From positions 1-17,404 of the forward strand of contig DATDAH010000362.1 in assembly GCA_036525535.1 (NCBI GenBank): a DNA stretch of 17,404 bases, in the 5' to 3' direction. Made by a program: the position numbers and the translations under genes. Position 1 is the stretch's first letter; the number at the start of each line of letters is the position of its first letter. Shown here one piece after another: positions 1 through 7,098 of this stretch. The notes beneath the pieces were generated by a model. The model did no database searches, had not been told where the DNA came from, and was given only the letters and a program-made list of their open reading frames with translations. Origin of the DNA: DATDAH01 sp036525535 (GTDB lineage: Bacteria; Actinomycetota; Acidimicrobiia; Acidimicrobiales; DATDAH01).

Positions 1-4
1 GGTC

Positions 5-1129
5 GTGAGCCGCATCTACCTGTCCCCGCCCGACGTGCGGGAGGCGGAACGGCGGCTGCTGATCGAGGCCCTGGACTCGAACTGGGTGGCGCCGGTCGGC
101 CCCGATCTGACCGCCTTCGAGGAGGAGGCCGCCCGGGTGGCCGGCCGGGCCCACGGGGTGGCGCTGTCCAGCGGGACCGCGGCATTGCACCTGGCCCTGC
201 TCGAGCTCCGGGTGGGGGCGGGGGACGACGTGATCGTCTCCACCTTCACGTTCGCGGCGTCGGTCAACGCCATCCGTTATGTCGGCGCCCAACCGGTCTT
301 CGTCGACAGCGACCGGTCGAGCTGGAACCTCTCACCCGACCTGCTGACCGAGGAGCTGGAGGCTCGGGAAAGGGAGGGCCGGGCGCTGCCGGCGGCGGTC
401 ATCGCCGTCGACCTCTACGGGCAGTGCGCCGACTACGACCGGCTGGTTCCGCTGTGTGCCGATCGGGGCATCGTTCTGATCGAGGATGCGGCGGAGGCCA
501 TCGGGGCCACGTCCGGTGGTCGCTCGGCCGGTTCGTTCGGCGAGGTCGGGGTCCTTTCGTTCAACGGCAACAAGCTCATCACCAGCGGCGGGGGCGGGAT
601 GCTGGTCTGTGACCGACCGGAGCTGGCCCAGCGGGCCCGGTACCTGGCCACCCAGGCCCGCCAGGACGCCCCCCACTACGAGCACACCGAGGTGGGCTAC
701 AACTACCGGCTCTCGAACCTGCTGGCGGCGGTCGGTCGGGGTCAGCTCACGACGCTCGGGGAGCGGATCGCCCGCCGGCGCGAGATCCGCGAGCACTACC
801 GGGAGGCCCTGGCCGCTCGGCCGGGGATCGCCTTCGCGCCCACCGACGACGAGGGCAACGCCTGGCTGACCTGCATCACCGTCGATCCCGAGCAGGCCGG
901 CATCGATCGTGAAGGCGTGCGCCTCCACCTCGAGGCCCAGGACATCGAGAGCCGACCGCTGTGGAAGCCGATGCACCTCCAGCCCGTGTTCCGCCACTGC
1001 TCGGCCCGCGTCGACGGGACCAGCGAGCAACTCTTCGCCGTCGGCCTGTGCCTCCCCAGCGGCAGTGCCATGTCGCCCGACGACCAGGACCGCGTCATCG
1101 CCGCCCTCCACGACGCTCTCGCCACCTGA
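5..1129 (+). CDS. DegT/DnrJ/EryC1/StrS-family PLP-dependent sugar aminotransferase
   Basis: This protein of 374 residues is predicted to convert a nucleotide-linked keto-sugar to an amino-sugar in the cytoplasm, using pyridoxal phosphate. Visible family marks are the SGTAA phosphate-binding segment (about residues 56-60), the DAAEAIG motif with the cofactor-contacting Asp161, and the Schiff-base lysine Lys190 within FNGNKLITSGGGG. The lysine loop closely resembles that of the PglE/UDP-4-amino-sugar aminotransferases, so a 4-amino-4-deoxy sugar is the best guess; the exact substrate cannot be read from sequence. Length is normal for the family. The GTG start sits four bases from the window edge, so an upstream start or operon partner cannot be excluded, but the N-terminus looks complete. 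The next gene begins one base after its stop codon. Confidence 0.93.
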   Translation: MSRIYLSPPDVREAERRLLIEALDSNWVAPVGPDLTAFEEEAARVAGRAHGVALSSGTAALHLALLELRVGAGDDVIVSTFTFAASVNAIRYVGAQPVFVDSDRSSWNLSPDLLTEELEAREREGRALPAAVIAVDLYGQCADYDRLVPLCADRGIVLIEDAAEAIGATSGGRSAGSFGEVGVLSFNGNKLITSGGGGMLVCDRPELAQRARYLATQARQDAPHYEHTEVGYNYRLSNLLAAVGRGQLTTLGERIARRREIREHYREALAARPGIAFAPTDDEGNAWLTCITVDPEQAGIDREGVRLHLEAQDIESRPLWKPMHLQPVFRHCSARVDGTSEQLFAVGLCLPSGSAMSPDDQDRVIAALHDALAT

Positions 1130-1130
1130 C

Positions 1131-1529
1131 GTGGGCCTGCTCCTGATCGTGCTGACGGTGGTCGCGGTCGTGGTGGTCGCGGTGGTCGCCCTCCGGCGGG
1201 CGGACGCGCTGCTCGCCGGCTCCGATCCTCCGGCCCTGTTCGAGGTGGACGAGGCCATCGAGTTCGTGGCCAGCGCCCTACCGGCCGAGGTGTCCAGCCG
1301 GCTGAGCTACGAGGACGTCGAGGCCCTCCTGGGCTGGCACCTCGTCCACCTGGCCGAGCGGGACGAAGCCGGTGACATCGCCGACGAGGCCACCGTGGCC
1401 GACCTCCTGCGCCGGGCCGAGGCCGACGACCGGGAGATGACCGCCGACGACATCCGCTCGGTGCTCACCGCAGAGGGGGAGTACCTGGCCGCCATCGGCG
1501 CCCTCGACGGAGGTGGCGGGGAAACATGA
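1131..1529 (+). CDS. small single-helix membrane protein, function unknown
   Basis: The protein has 132 residues from a GTG codon placed one base after the aminotransferase stop, so translation is probably coupled. Residues 2-22 are an almost uninterrupted run of Leu, Val, Ile and Ala, predicted to be an N-terminal membrane anchor, followed by a short basic RRAD segment. The remaining 100 or so residues are acidic and likely helical, ending in a Gly-rich tail. No catalytic motif or named domain is recognisable. The reading frame is open further upstream, but that part lies inside the aminotransferase gene in another frame, and the hydrophobic segment beginning at this GTG supports the shorter start. 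Codon use is typical of the neighbours. Confidence 0.72.
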   Translation: MGLLLIVLTVVAVVVVAVVALRRADALLAGSDPPALFEVDEAIEFVASALPAEVSSRLSYEDVEALLGWHLVHLAERDEAGDIADEATVADLLRRAEADDREMTADDIRSVLTAEGEYLAAIGALDGGGGET

Positions 1530-1571
1530 CGCGCTCGGGTGGCTCGGCTGTGCTTTGATGTGCGGACCGAG

Positions 1572-1633
1572 GAAAGGAGGTGGTCCAACTGAGTGGTAAA
1601 CGATTTGGGACCTCGGAGGTGTCCGGCCGCTAG
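1572..1633 (+). promoter_or_regulatory. extended Shine-Dalgarno with possible 14-codon leader ORF
   Basis: Positions 1572-1586 read GAAAGGAGGTGGTCC. This matches the reverse complement of the conserved bacterial 16S rRNA 3' end (GGATCACCTCCTTTC) at 14 of 15 positions, and the remaining position is a G-U wobble. Eight bases after GGAGG is a CTG (1589-1591) that opens a 14-codon frame ending at TAG 1631-1633, inside a downstream palindrome. A GTG in the same frame at 1580 lies within the Shine-Dalgarno itself, and a GTG at 1593 opens a different 64-codon frame. The ribosome-binding complementarity is directly visible; translation of the short peptide is inference. Confidence 0.5.
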
Positions 1634-1672
1634 CGGCCTTCGGACAACCCAAGCGAAATCACTCCGGACACC
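1618..1672 (+). repeat. nested inverted repeats, possible RNA switch structure
   Basis: GGTGTCCGG (1618-1626) and CCGGACACC (1664-1672) are perfect 9-bp inverted copies. Between and overlapping them is the perfect 14-bp palindrome GGCCGCTAGCGGCC (1625-1638), and GTCCG (1621-1625) can also pair with CGGAC (1641-1645). These pairings compete with each other for part of the left arm, as in an attenuator. The TAG stop of the short leader frame lies in the middle of the palindrome, so a ribosome there would disrupt it. Confidence 0.5.
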
Positions 1673-1740
1673 GGCGGAGATGCGGTCGGAGGCTGGTCCC
1701 TCCCGGCGCAACGCCCTCCGTGCACAGTCCAGAACCATGG

Positions 1741-1772
1741 TGAGAGGGAGCGGCTCCGGTCGCTCCCTCTCA
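1741..1772 (+). terminator. strong hairpin, candidate intrinsic terminator without U-tract
   Basis: A perfect 12-bp stem (TGAGAGGGAGCG, 1741-1752, with CGCTCCCTCTCA, 1761-1772) encloses an 8-base loop. The loop can add a G-U and a C-G pair capped by a UCCG tetraloop of the UNCG type. The sequence after it (ATCGCGTCC) has no T-run, which is common for terminator-like hairpins in high-GC actinobacteria. It would end a transcript covering the structured region that starts near 1560, ahead of the separate promoter at 1812. Confidence 0.55.
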
Positions 1773-1811
1773 TCGCGTCCGGGGTGAGTCGCCCCCGCGG
1801 CCCGCCTCCCG

Positions 1812-1817
1812 TACGAT
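1812..1817 (+). promoter_or_regulatory. -10 element of a likely leaderless promoter
   Basis: TACGAT fits the actinobacterial TANNNT -10 consensus and ends six bases before the ATG at 1824. Transcription would therefore start at or next to the start codon, and no Shine-Dalgarno is present. No convincing -35 hexamer is seen. A leaderless mRNA is the simplest reading. Confidence 0.45.
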
Positions 1818-1823
1818 CCGGGC

Positions 1824-2033
1824 ATGGATCGCCCCAAGGGCTTCGCCGACAACCGGTACATCGGGGACAAGCGGTCACAGGTCGTCTACGACCTCGACGA
1901 CGAGGCCACTCCCGCCGAGGCGATCGACGACCTCATGGCGGCGGAGTCGTTCCTCGCCTTCGCCCCCGACACCCTGCCCGAAGCCCGCAACCGGCGCTAC
2001 CGGCTCTGGAAGGGCTCACGCGCCGCGGGGTGA
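1824..2033 (+). CDS. 69-residue protein of unknown function
   Basis: This small soluble protein of 69 residues has a basic N-terminal part containing NRYIGDKRSQVVYDLD, a central acidic helix-like stretch, and a basic C-terminus (EARNRRYRLWKGSR). No domain, signal peptide or membrane segment is recognised. The ATG is supported by the -10 element just upstream and by the downstream arrangement: its TGA stop overlaps the GTG start of the hydrolase gene as GTGA. That overlap suggests the two proteins are co-translated and possibly act together. It is probably a real gene, but nothing in it reveals a role. Confidence 0.68.
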   Translation: MDRPKGFADNRYIGDKRSQVVYDLDDEATPAEAIDDLMAAESFLAFAPDTLPEARNRRYRLWKGSRAAG

Positions 2034-2809
2034 GCACCGCCCTCGAGCACCACTTCGCCGTCGACGGGATCACCCTGGCTGGTCACCTGGCCCGGCCGTC
2101 CACCTCCGGCGACCATCGTCCCGGGGTGGTGGTCTGCCATGGCTATCCGTCCGGGCACGGCAGTGGTCCCAAGTCCGCCCACACGTACCCACAGATGGCG
2201 GACCGGATCGCCGAGGACATCGATGCGGTCGTCCTCGCCTTCAACTTCCGCGGCTGTCGACCGTCCTTGGGCATGTTCTCCATGGCGGGCTGGCGCAACG
2301 ACCTGCGGGCCGCCATCGGGCAGGTGGCCGGCCAGGACGGCGTCGACGGGGTGGCGGTCGTCGGCTTCGGCACCGGAGGCGCCCTGGGCCTCAGCGTCGC
2401 CGCCTCGGATCCCCGGGTGCGGGCCATCGCCACCCTCGGCGCCCCGGCTGACTTCACCGGGTGGCTGGCCGATCCCAAGCAGCTGCTGAACCGGTCCCGG
2501 GAGCTCGGGATCCTCGGGGGTCGGGAGCCCGAGGACCTGACTCGCTGGGCCGAGGGCCTCCGCGACGTGCGACCGGTGGCGGGGGCCGAGGCCGTGGCGC
2601 CGCGGCCGCTGCTCGTGATGCACGGCGCCGAAGACGACTTGGCCCCCCAGATCGACGCCCGCGTGCTGGCCGACGCCCACGGCTCGGCCGAGCTCAAGAT
2701 CATCTCGGGGGCCGGCCACCAGCTTCGTCACGACCCGCGGGCCGTGGCGCTCCTGCTCGGCTGGCTGGATCGTCAGCGCGCCGCCATCCGCGGGGAGCCC
2801 TGGACCTGA
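2030..2809 (+). CDS. alpha/beta-hydrolase-fold protein with degenerate nucleophile elbow
   Basis: The protein has 259 residues from the GTG at 2030, which overlaps the preceding stop; the same frame stays open upstream, but that part runs through the 69-codon gene. The hydrolase fold shows in the CHGYP oxyanion-type motif (36-40), the elbow region VVGFGTGG (110-117), the acid loop HGAEDD (198-203) and the histidine loop GAGHQ (227-231). In the family pattern G-x-S-x-G the nucleophile would be residue 114, but it is Gly (codon GGC) here. The acid Asp and His230 are retained. It could be a non-catalytic pseudo-hydrolase, or use another residue; no substrate can be inferred. There is no signal peptide, so it is probably cytoplasmic. 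Confidence 0.85.
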   Translation: MSTALEHHFAVDGITLAGHLARPSTSGDHRPGVVVCHGYPSGHGSGPKSAHTYPQMADRIAEDIDAVVLAFNFRGCRPSLGMFSMAGWRNDLRAAIGQVAGQDGVDGVAVVGFGTGGALGLSVAASDPRVRAIATLGAPADFTGWLADPKQLLNRSRELGILGGREPEDLTRWAEGLRDVRPVAGAEAVAPRPLLVMHGAEDDLAPQIDARVLADAHGSAELKIISGAGHQLRHDPRAVALLLGWLDRQRAAIRGEPWT

Positions 2810-2859
2810 GCGTGAGCGGCGGCCCTCCCGTCCCGGCGCTGATCTTGGTGCCGGTGGTC

Positions 2860-2903
2860 GACACCCGTCGTCCTGCCGGCCGGGAAGAGGCCGGCGGGGT
2901 GTC
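2860..2903. terminator. bidirectional terminator hairpin between convergent genes
   Basis: An inner stem TGCCGGCC/GGCCGGCG (2874-2881 with 2889-2896, one wobble) with loop GGGAAGA sits inside an outer perfect stem GACACCC/GGGTGTC (2860-2866 with 2897-2903), with a bulge of seven bases on the left side. It lies between the stop of the hydrolase gene (2809) and the stop of the minus-strand glycosyltransferase (2902-2904), where a terminator working in both directions would be expected. There is no U-tract. Confidence 0.55.
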
Positions 2904-5241
2904 AGCCCCGACGGCGACGGACCGCGGCGCTGGCCATGTCGACGAGCAGCCGCCCGGAGGCCGCCGCCTCCAGTACCAGCTCGAGGCTCCGCTGAGTCCG
3001 CGGGGCGCGGCGCTCGAGCTCGTCGTACCAACGCCGAGTCAGGTCGCGGCCCCGCGTCCTTGCCGTCGCGTCGAGCTGGGCGTGCAGCTGATGGTTCACC
3101 GCCGCCAGCGCGCGGGCGTGCCGTCTGAGTCGATCCGCCTCGGCATCAGCATGGTCGGTCACGGTGGGCCGCCTTCGGTCCGTCGGCAGGTGTGCTCCCT
3201 GGTACAACTCGGCATAGCGGTCAGCGGTGGCGGCGGTCGATCGGAGCTCCGTCGCCGCGGCTCGACGGGTGGCCCGCAGGACCTCCGGTCGGCAACGGTC
3301 GAGGTGCTCCACCAGGGACGGTAGTTCGTCCTCCTCCTGGGGGTCGAACGTCCAGCCCACCCCCAGCGCCCGGATCCGCTGGCCGAGCGCGCCGTAGCCG
3401 GCACCGATCACCGGCAGCCCGGCGGCCAGGGCCTCGGTCATCACGTAGCCGAAGGTCTCGGCGTAGGGGCCCGGCAGCAGCACGACGTGGATGCCGGCGT
3501 CCCGGAGGAGTCGAGGCAGCTCGCGGTTGTCGTAGGCGCCGTGCCGAACCAGGCTGGGCGACGCCGGCTCCTCGAGCGGTCCGAAGTGATGGACCTCGAC
3601 GGCGGAGGCCACACCGGCGTCGGCAAGGCCGCTGGCGACGTCGAGGCCCTTCTTGCGCCAGCCCCGGCCCACGAACGCCAGCCTGAGGGGATCCTCCAGC
3701 ACGTGGCGCTCGTCGACCACCCGCTCGTCCGGGACCTCGATGATCGCTCCGTGCTCGATGAGCTCGATCCGGGCCTCGTCGACGTCGTAGGCCCGCAGCA
3801 GGTGGTCGGCCGCGCTCTGACTGGCGACGACGAAGTGGTCGACGACGTCGAGGTGCGCCTCGACCTCCGCCCGGAAGCGACGGAGGTAGGACACGGGCTC
3901 GCCGACGCGGCTCGCCGGCAGGCAGCGGGCACACACCTCGAGGTCCTCGGGGATGCCGCAGGGCTCGGTGTCGAGGTAGAGGAGCGAGTGGTTGGGGCAG
4001 GCCAGGTAGAGGTCGTGCACGGTGCAGACGACCGGCCCGGGGAAATCGGCCAGCACCGAGAGCGGGGCGAGCGAGTGGCCGATGAGGTTGTGCAGGTGCA
4101 CGGCGTCGACGTCGAAGAGGTCGAGGACGGTCTGGAGGGCCGCGGCCGCCACCGGGTCGTGGATCCCGCGCGCCCGGGCCCCACCGCCGGGGAACAGCAG
4201 CTCGTGCGCAATGGGCTCGGGGCCACCCACCATCCAGCGGGTGCGGAGGACGAAGCCGGACTCGACCGGGTGGAGGACCGAGACGTCGAAGCGGTCGCCC
4301 AAGGCCTCGTCGAGCGCCTGGACGTGCTTCTCGGTGCCTCCGGCGGCCGGTGACGGCTGGTGCAGCACCTGCAGCACGTGCGGCCGCGCCGGGTTCCGCT
4401 CGGTGAGCGCCAGCTCGAGGGCCTTGAAGGCGACGGCCAGGGGATGCTCGGCGCGCTCGCGGGCGTTGGTCGCCCGGAAGAACGGGTAGCGCTCCCGCAG
4501 CACGGCCGAGCCCCGGGCCAGGCCCGCCACCCGCTCGGCGCCGAACGACACCCCACCCCAGTGGTGGACGTAGGTGGCGTCCTCGACGAGGTGGCGAAAG
4601 CCCAGCCGCGTGGCCCGGAGGCAGAAGTCGACCTCTTCGCCGTAGCCCTTCCCGAAGTCGCGCTCGTCGAGGGGGCCACACCGGTCGATCGCCTCCCGGG
4701 TGACGTAGAGGCAGAAGCCCACGCCGGTGATCACCTCGGGCCGCAGGCCGAGCGACTGCTCCCGGACGAAGTCCGCGCAGGCGTCGATCCGGGGCTCCGG
4801 CCCGTCCAGGCCGAACGCGGCCACGACCGGGGGCGGCAGCGTGCAGAACGAGCCGGAGCTGGTCAGCGGGGTCACGGTGGCGACGTCCTCGCCCCGGGCG
4901 GCGTCGGCCAAGGCGTCCAGCCACCCGGCGGTCACGACGGTGTCGGCGTTGAGGACGACCACGTCGCCGTCGGCGTGGCGGATGCCCCGGTTGACCGAGG
5001 CCACGAAGCCGACGTTGTCCGGGTTGCGCAGGAGGGTCACGGCGACCGGCGCCGGCTCGGCGGCGACCCGCTCCAGCTCGGCGCGCACCGCGGGGTCCGG
5101 GCTGGCGTCGTCGACGACCACCAGGTCGAACGGGACGGTGAGGGCCGGCGCGTGGTCGAGCACGCTGGCGAGGCACCGCCCGGTCTCGGCCGCCCCGCCG
5201 TAGACGGGGACGACGACGCTGACCCGTGGCGTGACCGTCAC
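2902..5241 (-). CDS. bifunctional GT2-GT4 fusion glycosyltransferase
   Basis: This protein of 779 residues joins two glycosyltransferase modules. Residues 7-260 form a GT2 (GT-A) domain with VSVVVPVYGG, VVVDDASPDP (41-50), the metal-binding LNADT (98-102) and a GEEVDFC segment (201-207). Residues 286-680 form a GT4 (GT-B) domain with GGTEKHVQAL, a cysteine cluster (C415, C428, C437, C440), the RGWRKKG donor-site region and the ExxxxxxxE motif (E595, E603). A basic, helical tail of about 100 residues follows and may contact the membrane. It probably adds two sugars in succession to a lipid-linked glycan on the cytoplasmic side. The GTG start overlaps the upstream gene's TGA by four bases; the frame continues upstream only as an out-of-frame reading of other genes. 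It is the last gene of the minus-strand operon. Confidence 0.9.
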   Translation of the reverse strand: MTVTPRVSVVVPVYGGAAETGRCLASVLDHAPALTVPFDLVVVDDASPDPAVRAELERVAAEPAPVAVTLLRNPDNVGFVASVNRGIRHADGDVVVLNADTVVTAGWLDALADAARGEDVATVTPLTSSGSFCTLPPPVVAAFGLDGPEPRIDACADFVREQSLGLRPEVITGVGFCLYVTREAIDRCGPLDERDFGKGYGEEVDFCLRATRLGFRHLVEDATYVHHWGGVSFGAERVAGLARGSAVLRERYPFFRATNARERAEHPLAVAFKALELALTERNPARPHVLQVLHQPSPAAGGTEKHVQALDEALGDRFDVSVLHPVESGFVLRTRWMVGGPEPIAHELLFPGGGARARGIHDPVAAAALQTVLDLFDVDAVHLHNLIGHSLAPLSVLADFPGPVVCTVHDLYLACPNHSLLYLDTEPCGIPEDLEVCARCLPASRVGEPVSYLRRFRAEVEAHLDVVDHFVVASQSAADHLLRAYDVDEARIELIEHGAIIEVPDERVVDERHVLEDPLRLAFVGRGWRKKGLDVASGLADAGVASAVEVHHFGPLEEPASPSLVRHGAYDNRELPRLLRDAGIHVVLLPGPYAETFGYVMTEALAAGLPVIGAGYGALGQRIRALGVGWTFDPQEEDELPSLVEHLDRCRPEVLRATRRAAATELRSTAATADRYAELYQGAHLPTDRRRPTVTDHADAEADRLRRHARALAAVNHQLHAQLDATARTRGRDLTRRWYDELERRAPRTQRSLELVLEAAASGRLLVDMASAAVRRRRG

Positions 5242-6080
5242 CCCGGGACGTCCTGGCGGGGGGGCACCGGGTGGGGACCGGAGCAGAGCCGGTTGACGAG
5301 CTCGGCGAACGTCGCCGCGCCCACCGAGGTCCCGATGCGGGCCCGGAGACGACCCGATGCCCGCCCGATGCGCCAGTCCACCAGCGCCGGCTCGCGGCCG
5401 AGGACCGGGTCGACCTCGACGACGACGGTCCGGCGGTCGGACCCGCACCACGGGGACGCGACCGCGGCGGCGCCGGCGTCCAGGGCCACCACGACCTGGG
5501 GCCGGAGCGCGGCGATCGAGGCCGGGTCCGGGCGGCACGGCCGGGTCAGTTGGGGCCCCTCGGCGACCTCTCCCGCCGCCAGGCGGGCCTCCACGTCCTC
5601 GGTGAGGAGGTCGTTCACCAGGCGAAGGGCCCACCGGTCCTCCCCACCGCCCGTCTCGACGGCGAGGAACACCACGACGGGCCGGACCGGAAAGGGCGAA
5701 CGGCCCTCGCGGTGAGCCACCTCGATCGGCCCGGGGTCGGCAAGGGGGTCGTGGACGTGCGCACCCGGATCGAGGGCCACCGGCCCGGCGACGTGCACCT
5801 GACCGCCGTCGACCTCGTGCTCGACGTCCTCGCGCACGAGCACGGCGCCCGCGACCGGACCGGCGACCGGTTCCAGGTGCGCCGGCCGGAGGGCACGCCA
5901 CTCGGCGTGGGTGCGGTAGCTGCCGCCCGGCCGCAGTGGCCCCGAGGCGGCGCCCACCCCGGCCACGGTGGACGGCGCCGCCGCCAAAGCCCGCTCGAGC
6001 CGGTCGATCGAGATCCAGTCGAGGCACCAACCGTCCGGCAACGCCAGGGTGGGACCGGCGGCCTGGTCCGCGGGCGCCAT
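5238..6080 (-). CDS. unrecognised protein in glycosyltransferase operon
   Basis: The protein has 280 residues. Its ATG shares one base with the stop of the sulfotransferase gene, and its stop overlaps the GTG of the GT2-GT4 gene, so it is firmly embedded in the operon. A GTG immediately before the ATG could serve as the start instead. No signal peptide or membrane helix is visible. The N-terminal half contains WCLDWISIDRLERAL and an RPGGSYRTHAEW segment. The C-terminal half alternates predicted beta strands and helices (PVVVFLAVET, LRPQVVVALDAGAA, RTVVVEVDPVLG), reminiscent of half of a Rossmann-type GT-B fold but without the usual donor motifs. A partner or accessory domain of a glycosyltransferase is possible; I do not recognise the family. 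Confidence 0.7.
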   Translation of the reverse strand: MAPADQAAGPTLALPDGWCLDWISIDRLERALAAAPSTVAGVGAASGPLRPGGSYRTHAEWRALRPAHLEPVAGPVAGAVLVREDVEHEVDGGQVHVAGPVALDPGAHVHDPLADPGPIEVAHREGRSPFPVRPVVVFLAVETGGGEDRWALRLVNDLLTEDVEARLAAGEVAEGPQLTRPCRPDPASIAALRPQVVVALDAGAAAVASPWCGSDRRTVVVEVDPVLGREPALVDWRIGRASGRLRARIGTSVGAATFAELVNRLCSGPHPVPPRQDVPG

Positions 6081-7063
6081 CACCCGGTGGTGCCCTCCAT
6101 CCGGCGCCGGACCGAGCGCACCCGCCGCCGGACCCGCGTCCCCAGCTGTGCGTCCCGCTGCCGGTTCCGGGCCCGGATCTCCTCGGTCAGCGCCACGACC
6201 TGAGCCCGCGCCTCCGCCAGCTGGCGGGTGTCCGCCGGCGCCCGCAGCCAGCCCCGCCGGATGCCCTCGGCGAGCTCCGGCGCCAGCGCGGCCAGGTCGA
6301 TCTCGCCGCCGTTCCACACCGCGTCCGCCATCGCCACCCAGGGGTTGTCCGACGGCTCCGGGACTGAGGTGGCCGGGTGGTGGACCAGGCCGGGATCCAG
6401 GTCCCGCCGGACGGTGACCTCGACCTCGGCGGTCGGCCGCGGCACCCCGACGTGGTCGGCCAGGGCCTGCAGCGTGGCCGCAAGGTCGTCGAAGAAGGCG
6501 CGCTGGTCGACCAGCAGGTGGTCGTCGCCCTCGGTGGCGGCCAGCAGGTGGCGCAGCCAGAGCAACGCGGCCTGCGGTGGCTCGAGCCCGTCACGCTCGG
6601 CGAGGGAGGCGGCGACGGCTCGGGGTTCGCGGACGACCACGACCGTGGCGTCGACGGGGTTGACCGTCCGCCAGAACGGCAGGAGGAGCGAGAGCCGTGG
6701 GTCCTTCCAGCCGACGATCGTCGTCGCCGGGACACGGCCGAACGACCGGGTCAGGATCTCGGAGGCGCGCTCGCGGAGCGGGTCCAGCCTCGGATCCAGC
6801 TCCCAGCCCGGGTCCAGCACGGGCGGATGGTCCCAGGACCCGCCGAGCACGCTCAGGACCAGGTCGTCGAGCTCCTTGACGGCGCCGTTCTCCCAGTAGC
6901 CGGCCGGGTTGTCCGGACCGGCGGTGAGCAGGGCGCCGGCATCGCCCAAGGACACGCCGAGCCGGTGGAGGGTGCGGGCGGCCATCGACGTCCCGCAGCG
7001 GTGCATGCCGACGACGCAGACGACCCGGTGCGGCAACGGCCCTGCCGGGCGGTCGGACCTCAA
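6080..7063 (-). CDS. PAPS-dependent sulfotransferase family protein
   Basis: The protein has 327 residues. It carries the sulfotransferase P-loop-like motif GMHRCGTS (19-26) for the 5'-phosphosulfate of PAPS, a WKDPRLSLLLPFW block (119-131), and the 3'-phosphate motif VVVVREPRAVAAS (141-153), arranged as in the Sulfotransfer superfamily. It should transfer sulfate from PAPS to a hydroxyl, here most likely on a sugar made by the flanking glycosyltransferases. Residues 280-323 are helical and very arginine-rich, perhaps binding membrane or a partner. The start is taken as TTG at 7063 because AGGAG precedes it by four bases and no ATG or GTG precedes the P-loop at a sensible distance. It begins 35 bases after the upstream gene and shares one base with the next. 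Confidence 0.85.
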   Translation of the reverse strand: MRSDRPAGPLPHRVVCVVGMHRCGTSMAARTLHRLGVSLGDAGALLTAGPDNPAGYWENGAVKELDDLVLSVLGGSWDHPPVLDPGWELDPRLDPLRERASEILTRSFGRVPATTIVGWKDPRLSLLLPFWRTVNPVDATVVVVREPRAVAASLAERDGLEPPQAALLWLRHLLAATEGDDHLLVDQRAFFDDLAATLQALADHVGVPRPTAEVEVTVRRDLDPGLVHHPATSVPEPSDNPWVAMADAVWNGGEIDLAALAPELAEGIRRGWLRAPADTRQLAEARAQVVALTEEIRARNRQRDAQLGTRVRRRVRSVRRRMEGTTG

Positions 7064-7098
7064 GGATCTCCTCTGCTCAGCGGACAGGCCGGCCGATC

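Noticed and set aside
332..1258. 308-codon minus-strand frame opposite the aminotransferase
   Set aside because: Antisense shadow: Gly/Arg/Val-rich, no motifs, and it overlaps a complete PLP enzyme gene.
1593..1787. 64-codon plus-strand frame starting at GTG 1593
   Set aside because: It runs through the palindromes and the strong terminator-like hairpin, and the product is Arg/Ser/Pro-rich with no protein-like pattern. The spacing from the Shine-Dalgarno is less good than for the short frame.
2810..3324. Plus-strand frame continuing past the hydrolase gene
   Set aside because: It is an open frame running opposite the glycosyltransferase gene with no recognisable domain; the region 2810-2901 instead holds the convergent terminator hairpin.
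5242..6030. N-terminal extension of the GT2-GT4 gene by 263 codons
   Set aside because: The extra part is Arg/Pro/Gly low-complexity and is the frame-shifted reading of the 280-residue gene; the GT2 domain starts normally at the GTG at 5241.
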